Source: Streptomyces noursei (GTDB taxonomy: Bacteria; Actinomycetota; Actinomycetes; Streptomycetales; Streptomycetaceae). Taken from it: DNA of 64,000 nt. The stretch lies in the NCBI RefSeq assembly GCF_016917755.1, contig NZ_CP070326.1:6882001-6946000 (forward strand). The letters are read 5' to 3'. The notes below the pieces were generated by a model that was not told the DNA's origin, did no database searches, and saw nothing but the letters and a program-made list of their open reading frames with translations. Below, one piece after another: positions 1 through 9,453 of the stretch (position 1 is the first letter of the stretch; every line of letters begins with the position of its first letter). Made by a program: the position numbers and the translations under genes.

Positions 1-696
1 CAACCGCGCCAGGTCGTACGCCCGCTCGCCCACCAGCGGCGCCGGCCCGACCGCCAGCCACGGCGCCCGCTCCCCGGCCAGCACCTTCCCCTGCCGGAAC
101 GCGCCGTGCAGCACGAACTCCTCCGCCGCCCCGGCCGGCAGCGACCGCCCCAGCTCCAGGGCCTCGTCCACCAGCGGCCCGGCACCCGCCGAGTCCCCGG
201 CGGCCCGGAGCCGCTCGGCGTCCGCCGCGACCCGCTCCGCCACCGTCGCGAACGGATGCCCCGCCGGCGGCGCCACCCACAGCCGGCGCACCGTGCCGGC
301 CGCCTCCAGCAGCGCCTTGGCCTCCGGCAGCGACCGCAGCGACACCGACCCCTGCAACCGCTCCAACAGCAGCGCGCCACTGGTCTCGTCGGACCGCAGC
401 AGTCGCACCGCGCCCCAGCCGTCCCACACCCGCAGCGCCGCCGCCTCCTGCGCGGCGGCCCGCCCCGGCACCGGGAACTTCAGGGCCGCCGGCGTGCCGT
501 CCTGCTGCCGCACGAACGCCACCAGGCTGCTGCTGCCACCCGGTGCGTGCACCCGATCCAGCATCAACTCCCAGGAATCCAACCGCTGTTGGACCAGTTC
601 CGGCAGCGCCGCCAGCCAGGCCCGGACGGGGCCCTCCGGATCGCCGCCGAGCGCGCTCACCAAGCGTTGCGGCGGTTCGATGGGTGCCGTTGCCAT
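1..696 (-). CDS. Aminoglycoside-phosphotransferase-fold protein, probable pseudokinase (partial)
   Basis: Reads leftward from an ATG at 696 and runs off the window edge after 232 codons without a stop. I read the translation from the complementary strand. The N-lobe looks like the APH(6)/streptomycin-6-kinase fold, with a lysine in ALKFPVP that would contact ATP. The catalytic loop, normally HGDxxxxNVL, reads HGAFRQGKVL at about residues 197-206: the catalytic Asp is Ala and the Mg-binding Asn is Lys. The following DPKP-type motif reads GPAP, so the second metal Asp is also gone. The fold therefore seems retained without phosphotransfer chemistry, and antibiotic resistance should not be inferred. 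It lies just right of two other minus-strand genes and is divergent from rimP. The family call rests on motif spacing only. Confidence 0.7.
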   Translation of the reverse strand, partial: MATAPIEPPQRLVSALGGDPEGPVRAWLAALPELVQQRLDSWELMLDRVHAPGGSSSLVAFVRQQDGTPAALKFPVPGRAAAQEAAALRVWDGWGAVRLLRSDETSGALLLERLQGSVSLRSLPEAKALLEAAGTVRRLWVAPPAGHPFATVAERVAADAERLRAAGDSAGAGPLVDEALELGRSLPAGAAEEFVLHGAFRQGKVLAGERAPWLAVGPAPLVGERAYDLARL

Positions 697-746
697 GCCT
701 GAGCTGTCCTTATCGTGGGGGAGTTGCCGCGGTCGCGGCCGGTCGT

Positions 747-1250
747 TCAGAGCTCGCTCGCGTCGGGGCCCGCGGCGCCCGACGGGGTGGGCGCCGCGGC
801 CCGCTCCACGAGCCCAGGGAAGGCTACGCCGCTGCCCCGCCAGCGCACCGCGCGCACCGCCGCCTCGCGCAGCGCCGCCGCCGCCTCCTTGCGGTGCGCC
901 CCGCCGGCGGCCCGGACCAGGTCCGCGTAGACGGCCGCCACCCGGTCCTCCAGCTCCGCGGCCAGCCGCGCCGCGGCGGGTGCGTCCGGCACCGGGAACG
1001 GCAGCTCGTAGGCGGCGGCCGCGGCCTGCGGCGCGCCGCCGAGGTCCCGTACGGTGCGGCGCAGCGCGTCCCGCCGGGCCCGATGCGCGTCGTACGCGCC
1101 CTGGGCCTCCGTACGGCGCCCGGCCCCGATCCGCCCACCGACCACGCCGTACCCGTACACCGCGGCGTGCTCGGCCGCCAGCGCGGCCTGCGTCGCGGCC
1201 AGTTCGTCCCGGTCGCGATCCCCGTCGCGCTGCGTGCGTGTCCTCGTCAT
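747..1250 (-). CDS. Ferritin-like (DUF4439-type) protein
   Basis: This 167-residue Ala/Arg-rich helical protein has no signal peptide. It contains the pattern LAATQAALAAEHAAVYGYG near the N-terminus and a second helix pair further on (AAYELPFPVPDAPAAA). This combination, with a conserved E-H-A-A-x-Y-x-Y-G segment, is typical of the ferritin-like DUF4439 proteins of actinobacteria. No function is established for them. The gene sits between the APH-like gene and a lipoprotein gene in the same direction, with gaps of about 50 and 150 bases, so the three may be one transcript. Whether it binds metal cannot be told from sequence alone, because only part of a di-iron ligand set is visible. Confidence 0.7.
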   Translation of the reverse strand: MTRTRTQRDGDRDRDELAATQAALAAEHAAVYGYGVVGGRIGAGRRTEAQGAYDAHRARRDALRRTVRDLGGAPQAAAAAYELPFPVPDAPAAARLAAELEDRVAAVYADLVRAAGGAHRKEAAAALREAAVRAVRWRGSGVAFPGLVERAAAPTPSGAAGPDASEL

Positions 1251-1402
1251 GGCCCGTTCTTTCTCTCTGGTGCGGGGGTGCGTCGCGGTCGGCTCCGCGC
1301 CCTACGTTGCGGGCTGCTGCGGCCGCGCGGCGGTGGTCGGGTGGCCCGAACGGCCCAGGAGGGTGTGCCTCCGGCCCGGCGCCGGTCCCGGCGGCTCCCG
1401 CC

Positions 1403-1921
1403 TCACTCCGCCTCGGTCAGGAGGTACGCATGGGCCGCCCCGGCGGCCGCGACCGAGGCGAGCAGCCGGGCGAGTTCGGGCGGCGCGGACACCAGCGCCG
1501 CGGCGCGGGAATCCGCGAGCGTGCGTTCCGCGTCGGCCAGCGCCGTGCGGGCGCTCCGCTCGTCGGCCGGCACGCCGGGCGCGCTGTCGGAGGTGGCGGC
1601 CGCGGTGGACGTGGCGGACGCCGAGGGGGCCGTGGACGGCGCACCGGAGGTGAACGCCTCGATGTGGTGGGCGACTTCGTCCCGGAGGACCCGCAGCCGC
1701 GCCCCCAGTCCGGGATGCGCCGCGAGCGTCGCGTCGTACCGTGCGAGCAGTGCCCTGCTGTCCCGGGCCGCGTGCGTCCGCACCCGCTCCGCGGCGGCCG
1801 AACGCTCGGCCGCCCCCGGGGCGGGCCGGGCCTCGTCGGCGCACCCGGAGAGCAGCGCCGCACCTCCCAGGGCGGCGCCGGCCAGCAGGGTCGTTCTGCG
1901 TGTGAGCGCCACTTTCGGCAC
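1403..1921 (-). CDS. Small lipoprotein with helical domain
   Basis: I chose the GTG at 1921 because GGGAAG lies about nine bases ahead and a signal sequence follows at once. A longer reading from ATG 1954 adds eleven residues that do not look like a leader. The N-terminus has twin-Arg-like ALTRRTTLLAG and a lipobox LLSGC, so it should be exported and lipid-anchored. The rest is about 150 residues of Ala-rich helix (LGARLRVLRDEVAHHIEAF and later LARLLASVAAAGAAHA) with a Thr/Ser/Ala linker. An E-V-A-H-H-I-E motif would fit a ferritin-like helix pair, as in its neighbour. The gene is divergent from rimP. Function unknown. Confidence 0.65.
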   Translation of the reverse strand: MPKVALTRRTTLLAGAALGGAALLSGCADEARPAPGAAERSAAAERVRTHAARDSRALLARYDATLAAHPGLGARLRVLRDEVAHHIEAFTSGAPSTAPSASATSTAAATSDSAPGVPADERSARTALADAERTLADSRAAALVSAPPELARLLASVAAAGAAHAYLLTEAE

Positions 1922-2072
1922 GTTGCACTTCCCGGGGTCTTCCGTAGTGATCACCGCAGGCGAGGGTATCCGTGACCACCCACCGAATCGTCAGTACCCC
2001 GCCGGAACCGATAGGCTTTGACCCGACACGCGACCTAACCACAACAGCACACGCGGCCGAGGAGTCACCCGG

Positions 2073-2618
2073 ATGAGCACCACCCAGAGCGAGAGGCTGC
2101 GCGGACTGCTTGAACCGCTCGTCGCCGCGCGAGACCTGGATCTGGAAGAGATCGAGGTGACACCGGCCGGCAAGAGCCGAGTGCTGAGGATCGTGGTCGA
2201 TTCCGACGAGGGCGTCCAGCTGGACGAATGCGCCGAGCTGAGCCGCGAGGCGTCCAAGGTCCTGGACGACACCGACGCGATGGGCGGCTCCCCGTACACC
2301 CTTGAGGTGACCTCGCCGGGCGCCGACCGGCCGCTGACCTCGCCGCGGCACTACCGCCGCGCCGTCGGCCGCCTGATCAAGGCCCGCCTCCACGAGGGCG
2401 GCGACCTGGTCGCACGGATCATCGCCATGGACGACAGCGGACTGGACCTCGAGGTGCCGGGCGTCAAGGGCCGCAAGCCGACCGCCCGCCGGGTCGAGTT
2501 CGCGGAGATCGCCAAGGCGCGCGTCGAGCTGGAGTTCAACCCCAGGCCCGAGCGGCCTGCCCAGCACGAGCAGATCGACAAGAACGACAAGAACGACAAG
2601 AACAAGGAGGAGGCGTAG
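2073..2618 (+). CDS. rimP: Ribosome maturation factor RimP
   Basis: The product is 181 residues and is needed for 30S subunit assembly, binding ribosomal protein S12 in the pathway. The N-terminal domain (residues 1-85) carries the typical segment [20 protein letters not shown] and [14 protein letters not shown]. It is followed by [14 protein letters not shown], the family hallmark, and a C-terminal SH3-like domain. The extreme C-terminus is an unusual Lys/Asn/Asp run ([13 protein letters not shown]). A GAG-rich ribosome site lies about ten bases before the ATG, and a TAGGCT -10-like hexamer is at 2012-2017. The gene is first in the rimP-nusA-ylxR-infB order, and nusA follows after two bases. 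Confidence 0.95.
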   Translation: MSTTQSERLRGLLEPLVAARDLDLEEIEVTPAGKSRVLRIVVDSDEGVQLDECAELSREASKVLDDTDAMGGSPYTLEVTSPGADRPLTSPRHYRRAVGRLIKARLHEGGDLVARIIAMDDSGLDLEVPGVKGRKPTARRVEFAEIAKARVELEFNPRPERPAQHEQIDKNDKNDKNKEEA

Positions 2619-2620
2619 CC

Positions 2621-3613
2621 GTGGACATCGACATGAGTGCCCTGCGGGGTCTGGTGCGGGAGAAGGAGATCTCGTTCGACCTGCTGGTCGAGGCGATCGA
2701 GTCGGCCCTCCTCATCGCGTACCACCGCACCGAGGGCAGCCGCCGCCGGGCGCGGGTGGAGCTGAACCGCAACACCGGCCACGTGACGGTGTGGGCGAAG
2801 GAGGACCCGGAGGACCTGGAGGAGGGTGCCGAGCCGCGCGAGTTCGACGACACCCCGTCCGGCTTCGGGCGGATCGCGGCGACCACCGCCAAGCAGGTCA
2901 TCCTGCAGCGGCTGCGGGACGCCGAGGAGGAGATCACGTTCGGCGAGTACGCCGGGCGGGAGGGCGATGTCGTCACCGGCGTCGTCCAGCAGGGCAAGGA
3001 TCCCAAGAACGTCCTGGTCGACATCGGCAAGCTGGAGGCCATCCTGCCGGTGCAGGAGCAGGTCCCGGGCGAGGAGTACACGCACGGCACGCGGCTGCGG
3101 TCGTACGTCGTGCGCGTCGTCAAGGGCGTCCGCGGCCCCTCGGTCACCCTGTCGCGCACCCACCCCAATCTGGTGAAGAAGCTGTTCGCCATGGAGGTGC
3201 CGGAGATCGCCGACGGGTCGGTGGAGATCTCCGCCATCGCGCGGGAGGCCGGCCACCGGACGAAGATCGCGGTGCGTTCGACGCGCTCCGGGCTGAACGC
3301 CAAGGGCGCGTGCATCGGCCCGATGGGCGGCCGGGTGCGGGCCGTGATGGCCGAGCTCAACGGCGAGAAGATCGACATCGTCGACTGGTCGGACGACCCG
3401 GCCGAGCTGGTGGCCAACGCGCTGTCGCCGGCCCGGGTCAGCAAGGTCGAGGTCGTGGACATGGCGGCCCGTTCCGCGCGGGTGACGGTCCCCGACTACC
3501 AGTTGTCGCTGGCCATCGGCAAGGAAGGGCAGAACGCCCGGCTCGCGGCGCGGCTCACGGGCTGGCGGATCGACATCCGTCCGGACACCGAGCACGCGCC
3601 GGTGCAGGGCTGA
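2621..3613 (+). CDS. nusA: Transcription termination/antitermination protein NusA
   Basis: Start GTG lies two bases after the rimP stop, with GGAGG in the end of rimP as ribosome site. The 330-residue product has an N-terminal RNA-polymerase-binding domain (about 1-105), an S1 domain (about 112-177, [10 protein letters not shown]...SYVVRVVKG), KH1 with loop GPMGG at 233-237, and KH2 with [14 protein letters not shown] from 299. It ends soon after KH2, so it lacks the acidic repeats of the E. coli protein, as is normal for actinobacteria. It acts in transcription pausing, termination and rRNA antitermination, which is relevant because an rRNA operon lies at the right end of this window. Confidence 0.96.
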   Translation: MDIDMSALRGLVREKEISFDLLVEAIESALLIAYHRTEGSRRRARVELNRNTGHVTVWAKEDPEDLEEGAEPREFDDTPSGFGRIAATTAKQVILQRLRDAEEEITFGEYAGREGDVVTGVVQQGKDPKNVLVDIGKLEAILPVQEQVPGEEYTHGTRLRSYVVRVVKGVRGPSVTLSRTHPNLVKKLFAMEVPEIADGSVEISAIAREAGHRTKIAVRSTRSGLNAKGACIGPMGGRVRAVMAELNGEKIDIVDWSDDPAELVANALSPARVSKVEVVDMAARSARVTVPDYQLSLAIGKEGQNARLAARLTGWRIDIRPDTEHAPVQG

Positions 3614-3730
3614 GCCACCGGCACGACGGGTCGCGGCGGACGAAAAGAAGTGGTGCCGCGGCGGCCCGCGCGGAATTCTTGAGCAGCGGATCGGGCTTTA
3701 CCCCATCGGGGTGGAGCGGCCGCGGGGAGG

Positions 3731-3743
3731 TAGACTTAAGCAG
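3731..3743 (+). promoter_or_regulatory. Candidate leaderless promoter before ylxR
   Basis: TAGACT at 3731-3736 matches the -10 consensus and ends only six bases before the GTG start at 3743. That spacing would give a leaderless or nearly leaderless transcript for ylxR-infB separate from nusA readthrough. A GGGGAGG just left of it could instead serve as ribosome site for readthrough mRNA. I see no good -35. Confidence 0.4.
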
Positions 3744-4021
3744 TGTCTGGCCGGACGCATGCCCGCGCATGCCCTGAGCGCACGTGTCTGGGGTGCCGGG
3801 AGCGAGCGGCCAAGGGCGATTTGCTGCGCATCGTGGAGATCGAGGGTGAGTGTGTCCCCGATCCTCGCGGTACGCTGCCCGGCCGGGGTGCTTATGTGCA
3901 CCGGACACTGGTCTGCCTCGACCTGGCGGTTCGCCGCCGGGCGTTCCCCCGGGCCTACCGGGGCCGCGGCCCGTTCGAGACGGCGGAGTTGCGCCGGTTC
4001 ATCGAAGGGGGCGCGGGTTGA
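3743..4021 (+). CDS. ylxR: YlxR family RNA-binding protein (DUF448)
   Basis: The 92-residue product carries the family signature RTCLGCRERAAKGDLLRIV (about residues 13-31) and PGRGAYVH (46-53). YlxR proteins are small RNA binders encoded between nusA and infB; the B. subtilis homologue has been reported to bind the RNase P RNA (RnpM). The GTG start at 3743 was chosen because the motif begins at residue 13 and GGGGAGG lies just ahead. Three cysteines (C10, C15, C18) occur near the N-terminus. There is a 129-base gap from nusA. Confidence 0.93.
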   Translation: MSGRTHARACPERTCLGCRERAAKGDLLRIVEIEGECVPDPRGTLPGRGAYVHRTLVCLDLAVRRRAFPRAYRGRGPFETAELRRFIEGGAG

Positions 4022-4117
4022 GCAGCCGCCATGGCAATAGCGCACAGCAAGAAACGCACAGCGCACGGAAAACCGTGCGGTCAGGTACCTCGCGAGTCGG
4101 AAGTAGGTCGAGATTGC

Positions 4118-4150
4118 GATGAGCACTCGATGAGTACGCGATGAGTACGC
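4118..4150 (+). repeat. Three tandem 11-bp units in the infB leader
   Basis: Units GATGAGCACTC (4118-4128), GATGAGTACGC (4129-4139) and GATGAGTACGC (4140-4150) follow head to tail about 50-80 bases before the infB start. Each contains ATGA, giving closely spaced start/stop overlaps in the leader. They are in a non-coding stretch between ylxR and infB. Confidence 0.8.
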
Positions 4151-4199
4151 CCATGAAGTAGCGACGGTCCGGTGGACACCCGGACCTAGAAGGAGCGAA

Positions 4200-7100
4200 G
4201 TGGCTAAGGTCCGGGTTTACGAACTCGCCAAGGAGTTCGGTGTTGAGAGCAAGGTCGTCATGGCCAAGCTCCAAGAACTTGGTGAATTCGTCCGTTCGGC
4301 GTCCTCGACGATCGAGGCGCCGGTTGTTCGCAAGTTGACCGACGCTTTCCAGGCGGGCAGCGGCGGCGGCCGTTCCGCCGGCAAGCCCGCGGCGCCGCGC
4401 AAGTCGGCCCCCGCGAAGCCGTCCGCGCCCACTCCGGCGCAGGCGGCGCGTCCGGCTGCCCCGAAGCCGGGCGCCCCCAAGCCGGGCCCCGCGGCCCCGG
4501 CTGCCCCGGAGGCCCCGGCTGCTCCGGCAGCCCCTGAGGCCCCGGTGACCCCTGTGGCTCCCAAGCCTGCCGCCGGCCCCACCCCGGGTCCGCGGCCTGC
4601 CCCGGCCCGTCCGGCGGCGCCCAAGCCCGGCCCGGCCGCGCCCGCGCAGCCGGAGTTCCAGGCCCCGCCGTCGCCGGCCCCCGCAGCCCAGGGCCCCCGC
4701 CCGGGTGCTGCTCCGGGCTCGCGTCCCGGCGGCCGTCCCGCGCCCGGCCAGGGCCAGTCGCGCGGCAATGCCCCGCGTTCCGGTGGCCAGTCGGCGCGTC
4801 CCGGTGGGCCCCGTCCGGCCGGTCCGCGCCCGGGCAACAACCCCTTCACCTCCGGTGGCTCCACGGGCATGGCCCGTCCGCAGGCCCCGCGGCCCGGTGG
4901 CGCCCCGCGTCCCGGCCAGCCCGGTCCCCGTCCGCAGGGCGGCGGCCAGGGTGGTCCGCGTCCGCAGGGTGGCGGCCAGGGCGGCGCGCGTCCGACCCCC
5001 GGTGCCATGCCGCGTCCGCAGGGTGCGGCGCCCGGTGGTGCCCCGCGTCCCGGCGGCGGTAACCGCCCGAACCCGGGCATGATGCCGCAGCGTCCGGCTG
5101 CCGGCCCGCGTCCGGGCCCCGGCGGCGGTGGCGGCGGTCGCGGTCCCGGCGGTGCCGGTCGTCCCGGTGGCGGCGGCGGTCGTCCCGGTGGCGGCGGCGG
5201 CTTCGCGGGCCGTCCCGGTGGCGGCGGTGGCGGTCGTCCGGGTGGTGGCGGCGGCTTCGCCGGTCGTCCCGGTGGCGGCGGTCCCGGTGGTGCCGGTGGT
5301 GGCGGCGGCTTCGGCGGTCGTCCCGGCTTCGGCGGTCGTCCGGGTGGTCCCGGTGGCCGTGGTGGCACGCAGGGTGCGTTCGGCCGTCCCGGCGGTCCGG
5401 CGCGTCGCGGTCGCAAGTCGAAGCGGCAGCGCCGCCAGGAGTACGAGGCCATGCAGGCCCCGTCGGTCGGCGGCATCATGCTGCCGCGCGGCAACGGCGC
5501 GACGGTTCGCCTCTCGCGCGGTGCCTCGCTGACGGACTTCGCGGAGAAGATCAACGCCAACCCGGCGTCGCTGGTCCAGGTCATGCTGAACCTGGGCGAG
5601 ATGGTCACCGCGACCCAGTCCGTCTCCGACGAGACGCTGCAGCTCCTCGCCGGCGAGATGAACTACAACGTCGAGATCGTCAGCCCGGAGGAGGAGGACC
5701 GCGAGCTGCTCGAGTCCTTCGACATCGAGTTCGGCGAGAACGAGGGCGGCGAGGAGATGCTGGCCTCGCGTCCGCCGGTGGTGACCGTCATGGGTCACGT
5801 CGACCACGGTAAGACGCGCCTGCTGGACGCGATCCGCAAGACCAACGTGGTCGCGGGCGAGGCCGGTGGCATCACCCAGCACATCGGTGCCTACCAGGTC
5901 ACGACCGAGGTCAACGACGAAGAGCGTCGCATCACCTTCATCGACACCCCGGGTCACGAGGCGTTCACCGCCATGCGTGCCCGCGGTGCGAAGTCGACCG
6001 ACATCGCGATCCTCGTGGTGGCGGCCAACGACGGTGTCATGCCGCAGACGATCGAGGCCCTGAACCACGCCAAGGCGGCCGACGTGCCGATCGTGGTCGC
6101 GGTCAACAAGATCGACGTCGAGGGCGCCGACCCGACCAAGGTGCGCGGTCAGCTGACCGAGTTCGGCCTGGTGGCCGAGGAGTACGGCGGCGACACCATG
6201 TTCGTCGACATCTCCGCCCGTCAGGGCACCAACATCGAGCAGCTGCTCGAGGCCGTCGTCCTCACCGCGGACGCCGCTCTCGACCTGCGGGCCAACCCCG
6301 ACCAGGACGCCCAGGGCATCGCGATCGAGGCCCACCTCGACCGCGGCCGCGGCGCCGTGGCGACCGTCCTGGTCCAGCGCGGTACCCTCCGCGTCGGCGA
6401 GACGATGGTCGTGGGCGACGCCTACGGCCGGGTACGCGCGATGCTCGACGACAAGGGCAACCACGTCGAGGAAGCGGGTCCGTCGACCCCCGTCCTGGTC
6501 CTGGGTCTGACCAACGTCCCGGGCGCCGGCGACAACTTCCTGGTCGTCGACGAGGACCGTACGGCGCGCCAGATCGCCGAGAAGCGTGCGGCGCGCGAGC
6601 GCAACGCGGCGTTCGCCAAGCGCACCCGCCGGGTGTCCCTTGAGGACCTCGACAAGGTGCTCAAGGCGGGCGAGGTCCAGCAGCTCAACCTCATCATCAA
6701 GGGCGACGCGTCCGGTTCGGTCGAGGCCCTGGAGTCCTCGCTGCTCCAGCTCGACGTCGGCGAAGAGGTCGACATCCGGGTGCTGCACCGCGGCGTCGGT
6801 GCGGTCACGGAGTCCGACATCAACCTGGCGTCCGGCTCCGACGCGATCGTCATCGGCTTCAACGTGCGGGCCGAGGGCCGCGCCACGCAGATGGCCGAGC
6901 GCGAGGGCGTCGACGTCCGGTACTACTCGGTCATCTACCAGGCGATCGAGGAGATCGAGGCGGCCCTCAAGGGCATGCTCAAGCCGGAGTACGAAGAGGT
7001 CGAGCTCGGTACGGCGGAGATCCGCGAGGTCTTCAAGTCGTCCAAGCTGGGCAACATCGCGGGTGTGCTCATCCGCTCCGGCGAGGTCAAGCGGAACACC

Positions 7101-7292
7101 AAGGCGCGCCTCATCCGCGACGGCAAGGTGGTCGCGGAGAACCTCAACATCGACGGTCTGCGCCGCTTCAAGGACGACGTCACCGAGATCCGCGAAGGCT
7201 TCGAGGGCGGTATCAACCTCGGCAACTTCAACGACATCAAGGTCGACGACGTCATCGCGACGTACGAGATGCGGGAGAAGCCGCGCGGCTGA
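4200..7292 (+). CDS. infB: Translation initiation factor IF-2
   Basis: GTG start with AAGGAG at 4190-4195. The 1,030-residue product delivers initiator fMet-tRNA to the 30S subunit. Residues 1-52 are the IF2_N helix domain, and residues about 55-400 are a Pro/Ala then Gly/Arg/Pro-rich low-complexity arm. The GTPase core follows: G1 GHVDHGKT (532-539), G3 DTPGHE (582-587), G4 NKID (636-639). After it come beta-barrel domain II, domain III, and a C-terminal fMet-tRNA-binding domain ending YEMREKPRG. The long N-terminal arm is typical of Streptomyces IF-2 and much longer than in E. coli. It is coded by repetitive GGTGGCGGC-like DNA, which creates very long but spurious reading frames on the other strand. 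Confidence 0.97.
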   Translation: MAKVRVYELAKEFGVESKVVMAKLQELGEFVRSASSTIEAPVVRKLTDAFQAGSGGGRSAGKPAAPRKSAPAKPSAPTPAQAARPAAPKPGAPKPGPAAPAAPEAPAAPAAPEAPVTPVAPKPAAGPTPGPRPAPARPAAPKPGPAAPAQPEFQAPPSPAPAAQGPRPGAAPGSRPGGRPAPGQGQSRGNAPRSGGQSARPGGPRPAGPRPGNNPFTSGGSTGMARPQAPRPGGAPRPGQPGPRPQGGGQGGPRPQGGGQGGARPTPGAMPRPQGAAPGGAPRPGGGNRPNPGMMPQRPAAGPRPGPGGGGGGRGPGGAGRPGGGGGRPGGGGGFAGRPGGGGGGRPGGGGGFAGRPGGGGPGGAGGGGGFGGRPGFGGRPGGPGGRGGTQGAFGRPGGPARRGRKSKRQRRQEYEAMQAPSVGGIMLPRGNGATVRLSRGASLTDFAEKINANPASLVQVMLNLGEMVTATQSVSDETLQLLAGEMNYNVEIVSPEEEDRELLESFDIEFGENEGGEEMLASRPPVVTVMGHVDHGKTRLLDAIRKTNVVAGEAGGITQHIGAYQVTTEVNDEERRITFIDTPGHEAFTAMRARGAKSTDIAILVVAANDGVMPQTIEALNHAKAADVPIVVAVNKIDVEGADPTKVRGQLTEFGLVAEEYGGDTMFVDISARQGTNIEQLLEAVVLTADAALDLRANPDQDAQGIAIEAHLDRGRGAVATVLVQRGTLRVGETMVVGDAYGRVRAMLDDKGNHVEEAGPSTPVLVLGLTNVPGAGDNFLVVDEDRTARQIAEKRAARERNAAFAKRTRRVSLEDLDKVLKAGEVQQLNLIIKGDASGSVEALESSLLQLDVGEEVDIRVLHRGVGAVTESDINLASGSDAIVIGFNVRAEGRATQMAEREGVDVRYYSVIYQAIEEIEAALKGMLKPEYEEVELGTAEIREVFKSSKLGNIAGVLIRSGEVKRNTKARLIRDGKVVAENLNIDGLRRFKDDVTEIREGFEGGINLGNFNDIKVDDVIATYEMREKPRG

Positions 7293-7354
7293 TCTTGCAG
7301 TAGTCCGCCCGGTGTGCGGTCCACCAGGAACGGTGGCCGGGCGGCGGGCGGGCC

Positions 7355-7390
7355 GGGGCCGGTCGGCGGGAATTTCCGTCGATCGGCCCC
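7355..7390 (+). terminator. Terminator-like hairpin after infB
   Basis: An 11-bp stem (7355-7365 with 7380-7390, one G-U pair) closes a 14-base loop in the gap between infB and the DUF503 gene. There is no T-run, which is usual in Streptomyces. Confidence 0.5.
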
Positions 7391-7484
7391 GGTCGTTCCG
7401 TGTACGGTTCGAAATGACACGCACGCCTCCGGCCGACGCCGGGAGGCACCCCGAAGGCCCCACGGGTGGCTTGACCCGTCTTGC

Positions 7485-7778
7485 ATGTACGTAGGGACGT
7501 TGTCCTTCGACCTGCTTCTCGGCGACGTACGGTCGCTGAAGGAGAAGCGCTCCGTCGTCCGCCCGATCGTCGCCGAGCTGCACCGCAAGTACGCGGTGAG
7601 CGCCGCGGAGGTGGGAGACCAGGACCTGTACCGCAGGGCCCGTATCGGCCTGGCGGTGGTGTCCGGGGACGCCGGACACCTGACGGACGTCATGGACCGC
7701 TGCGAGCGCCTGGTCGCCGCACGGCCCGAAGTGGAGCTGCTGTCCGTACGCCGGCGGCTGCACGGCGACGACGACTGA
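7485..7778 (+). CDS. DUF503 (YlxP-like) protein
   Basis: I chose ATG 7485 because the family begins MYVGTLSFDLLLGDVRSLK. The frame is open further left, but those residues do not resemble the family. The 97-residue product is a small alpha/beta protein found between infB and rbfA in many bacteria; some homologues are named YlxP and are thought to act in ribosome biogenesis. LKEKRSVVRPIVAELHRKY is the family helix. The ATG has no clear ribosome site in the preceding 15 bases. rbfA follows 67 bases later. Confidence 0.9.
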   Translation: MYVGTLSFDLLLGDVRSLKEKRSVVRPIVAELHRKYAVSAAEVGDQDLYRRARIGLAVVSGDAGHLTDVMDRCERLVAARPEVELLSVRRRLHGDDD

Positions 7779-7845
7779 ACCGGGCGACCGGGCGGGTCGT
7801 CGCCGGTGGAAGCACAATTGTGGAAAACAAGAAGGAGACGGACCA

Positions 7846-8301
7846 GTGGCCGACAATGCGCGGGCGAAGAAGCTGGCGGACCTCATCCGGGAGGTGGTCG
7901 CCCAGAAGTTGCAGCGCGGCGTCAAGGACCCGCGGCTCGGCACGCACGTGACCATCACCGACACCCGGGTCACCGGTGACCTGCGGGAGGCGACGGTCTT
8001 CTACACGGTCTACGGAGACGACGAGGACCGGGCCAGTGCCGCCGCCGGGCTGGAGAGCGCCAAGGGCGTGCTCCGCTCCGCGGTCGGTGCGGCGGCCGGC
8101 ACCAAGTTCACGCCGACGCTGACGTTCGTCGCGGACGCCCTGCCGGAGAACGCCCAGACGATCGAGGACCTGCTCGACCGGGCCCGGGCCTCGGACGCCA
8201 AGGTGCGCGCGGCCTCCTCGGGCGCCGCGTACGCCGGCGAGGCGGACCCGTACCGCAAGCCGGGCAGCGACGAGGACGACGAGGACGCAGCGGCAGAATG
8301 A
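7846..8301 (+). CDS. rbfA: 30S ribosome-binding factor RbfA
   Basis: GTG start with AAGGAG about nine bases ahead. The 151-residue KH-fold protein acts in late 16S rRNA maturation. The N-terminus ADNARAKKLADLIREVVAQ and the motif VTITDTRVTGDLREATVFYTV match the family. An acidic tail (SDEDDEDAAAE) extends past the usual end. The stop overlaps the truB start as ATGA, so translation of the two is probably coupled. Confidence 0.95.
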   Translation: MADNARAKKLADLIREVVAQKLQRGVKDPRLGTHVTITDTRVTGDLREATVFYTVYGDDEDRASAAAGLESAKGVLRSAVGAAAGTKFTPTLTFVADALPENAQTIEDLLDRARASDAKVRAASSGAAYAGEADPYRKPGSDEDDEDAAAE

Positions 8302-9224
8302 AGCGGCAGAGCACCAAGCCGGGCGGTCTTGTCATCGTCGACAAGCCGTCCGGCTTCACTTCGCACGACGTCGTGGCGAAGATGCGCGGGATGGCCCGTA
8401 CCCGACGGGTCGGGCACGCCGGCACCCTCGACCCGATGGCGACCGGTGTCCTGGTCCTCGGCCTGGAGCGGGCCACCAAGCTGCTGGGGCACCTCGCACT
8501 GACGGAGAAGGAATACGTCGGGACGATCCGGCTGGGTCAGACCGCGATCACCGACGACGCCGAGGGCGAGATCACCGCGTCCAAGGCGGCGCACGGCCTG
8601 GCCCGCGAGGACATCGACGCCGGGGTCGCCGAGCTCACCGGCGCGATCATGCAGGTGCCGTCCAAGGTCAGCGCCATCAAGATCGACGGCAAGCGCTCCT
8701 ACAAGCGGGTCCGGGACGGCGAGGACGTGGAGATCCCGGCCCGTCCGGTCACCATCTCCTCGTTCGTGGTGCACTCCGTGCACGAGTCCGAGGCCGCCGA
8801 CGGCACCCCGGTGACCGACGTGCTGATCTCCGTCGTCTGCTCCTCCGGCACCTACATCCGCGCCCTCGCCCGTGACCTGGGCGCCGGGCTCGGCGTGGGT
8901 GGCCATCTGACGGCGCTTCGCCGCACCCGGGTCGGCCCGTACAAGCTCGACCGGGCGCGGACGCTGGAGCAGCTCCAGGCGGCGGTGGACGATCCCGAGG
9001 GCGACGGTCTGCCGGTCATGCCCCTCGGGGACGCCGCGGCCGCCGCGTTCACCCGCTGGGACGTCTCCGAGGCGCAGTCCCGGCTGCTGTTGAACGGTGC
9101 GCGGGTCCCGATGCCGCTCTTCGAGGGCGACGGCCCGGTGGCGGCCTTCGGGCCGGACGGGACATTCCTGGCGCTGGTGGAGAACCAGGGCGGGCGGGCC
9201 AAGAGCCTGGCGGTCTTCGCCTAG
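8298..9224 (+). CDS. truB: tRNA pseudouridine(55) synthase TruB
   Basis: This 308-residue enzyme isomerises U55 in the T-loop of tRNAs. The catalytic motif GHAGTLDPMATGVL places the nucleophile at Asp45. KLLGHLALTEKEYVGTIRLG and RSYKRVRDGEDVEIP are family segments, and a C-terminal extension resembles the PUA-like part of actinobacterial TruB. The start overlaps the rbfA stop by four bases. A hairpin directly follows the stop. Confidence 0.96.
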   Translation: MKRQSTKPGGLVIVDKPSGFTSHDVVAKMRGMARTRRVGHAGTLDPMATGVLVLGLERATKLLGHLALTEKEYVGTIRLGQTAITDDAEGEITASKAAHGLAREDIDAGVAELTGAIMQVPSKVSAIKIDGKRSYKRVRDGEDVEIPARPVTISSFVVHSVHESEAADGTPVTDVLISVVCSSGTYIRALARDLGAGLGVGGHLTALRRTRVGPYKLDRARTLEQLQAAVDDPEGDGLPVMPLGDAAAAAFTRWDVSEAQSRLLLNGARVPMPLFEGDGPVAAFGPDGTFLALVENQGGRAKSLAVFA

Positions 9225-9238
9225 GGCGTGTTCGCACA

Positions 9239-9266
9239 GTCCCGTCTGCCGTTCGGCGGGCGGGAC
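9239..9266 (+). terminator. Terminator hairpin after truB
   Basis: A 12-bp stem (9239-9250 with 9255-9266, two G-U pairs) and a four-base loop begin 15 bases after the truB stop, consistent with the end of the infB-truB transcript. Confidence 0.6.
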
Positions 9267-9416
9267 GGGCGCCGGACCCGGGCGGACCGCGCCGGCCCGG
9301 CCCGGCCTCCGCGTGCTTCGGGGGAGTGGTGGAACGCGGGCCGTGCGGATGGGCGCGGAGCGTTCGACCCGCGCTCCACCATCCCCCTCGCTGAGACTCT
9401 GTCCAGCGCGTTCTCA

Positions 9417-9453
9417 TGATTCACCCCACAGAGCAGGCGCTCGGAGTGAATCA
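9417..9453. promoter_or_regulatory. Inverted repeat ahead of the gene at 9560
   Basis: TGATTCAC (9417-9424) and GTGAATCA (9446-9453) are exact inverted copies separated by 21 bases. They lie about 60-100 bases before a -10-like TACCGT at 9510-9515. This could be an operator, but no factor is recognised. The rest of 9267-9559 shows nothing convincing. Confidence 0.35.

Noticed and set aside
3999-7973. 1,324-codon open frame on the minus strand over infB
   Set aside because: It is the antisense of infB's repetitive G/C-rich sequence. Stops are rare there in any frame at this base composition, and no family features are present.
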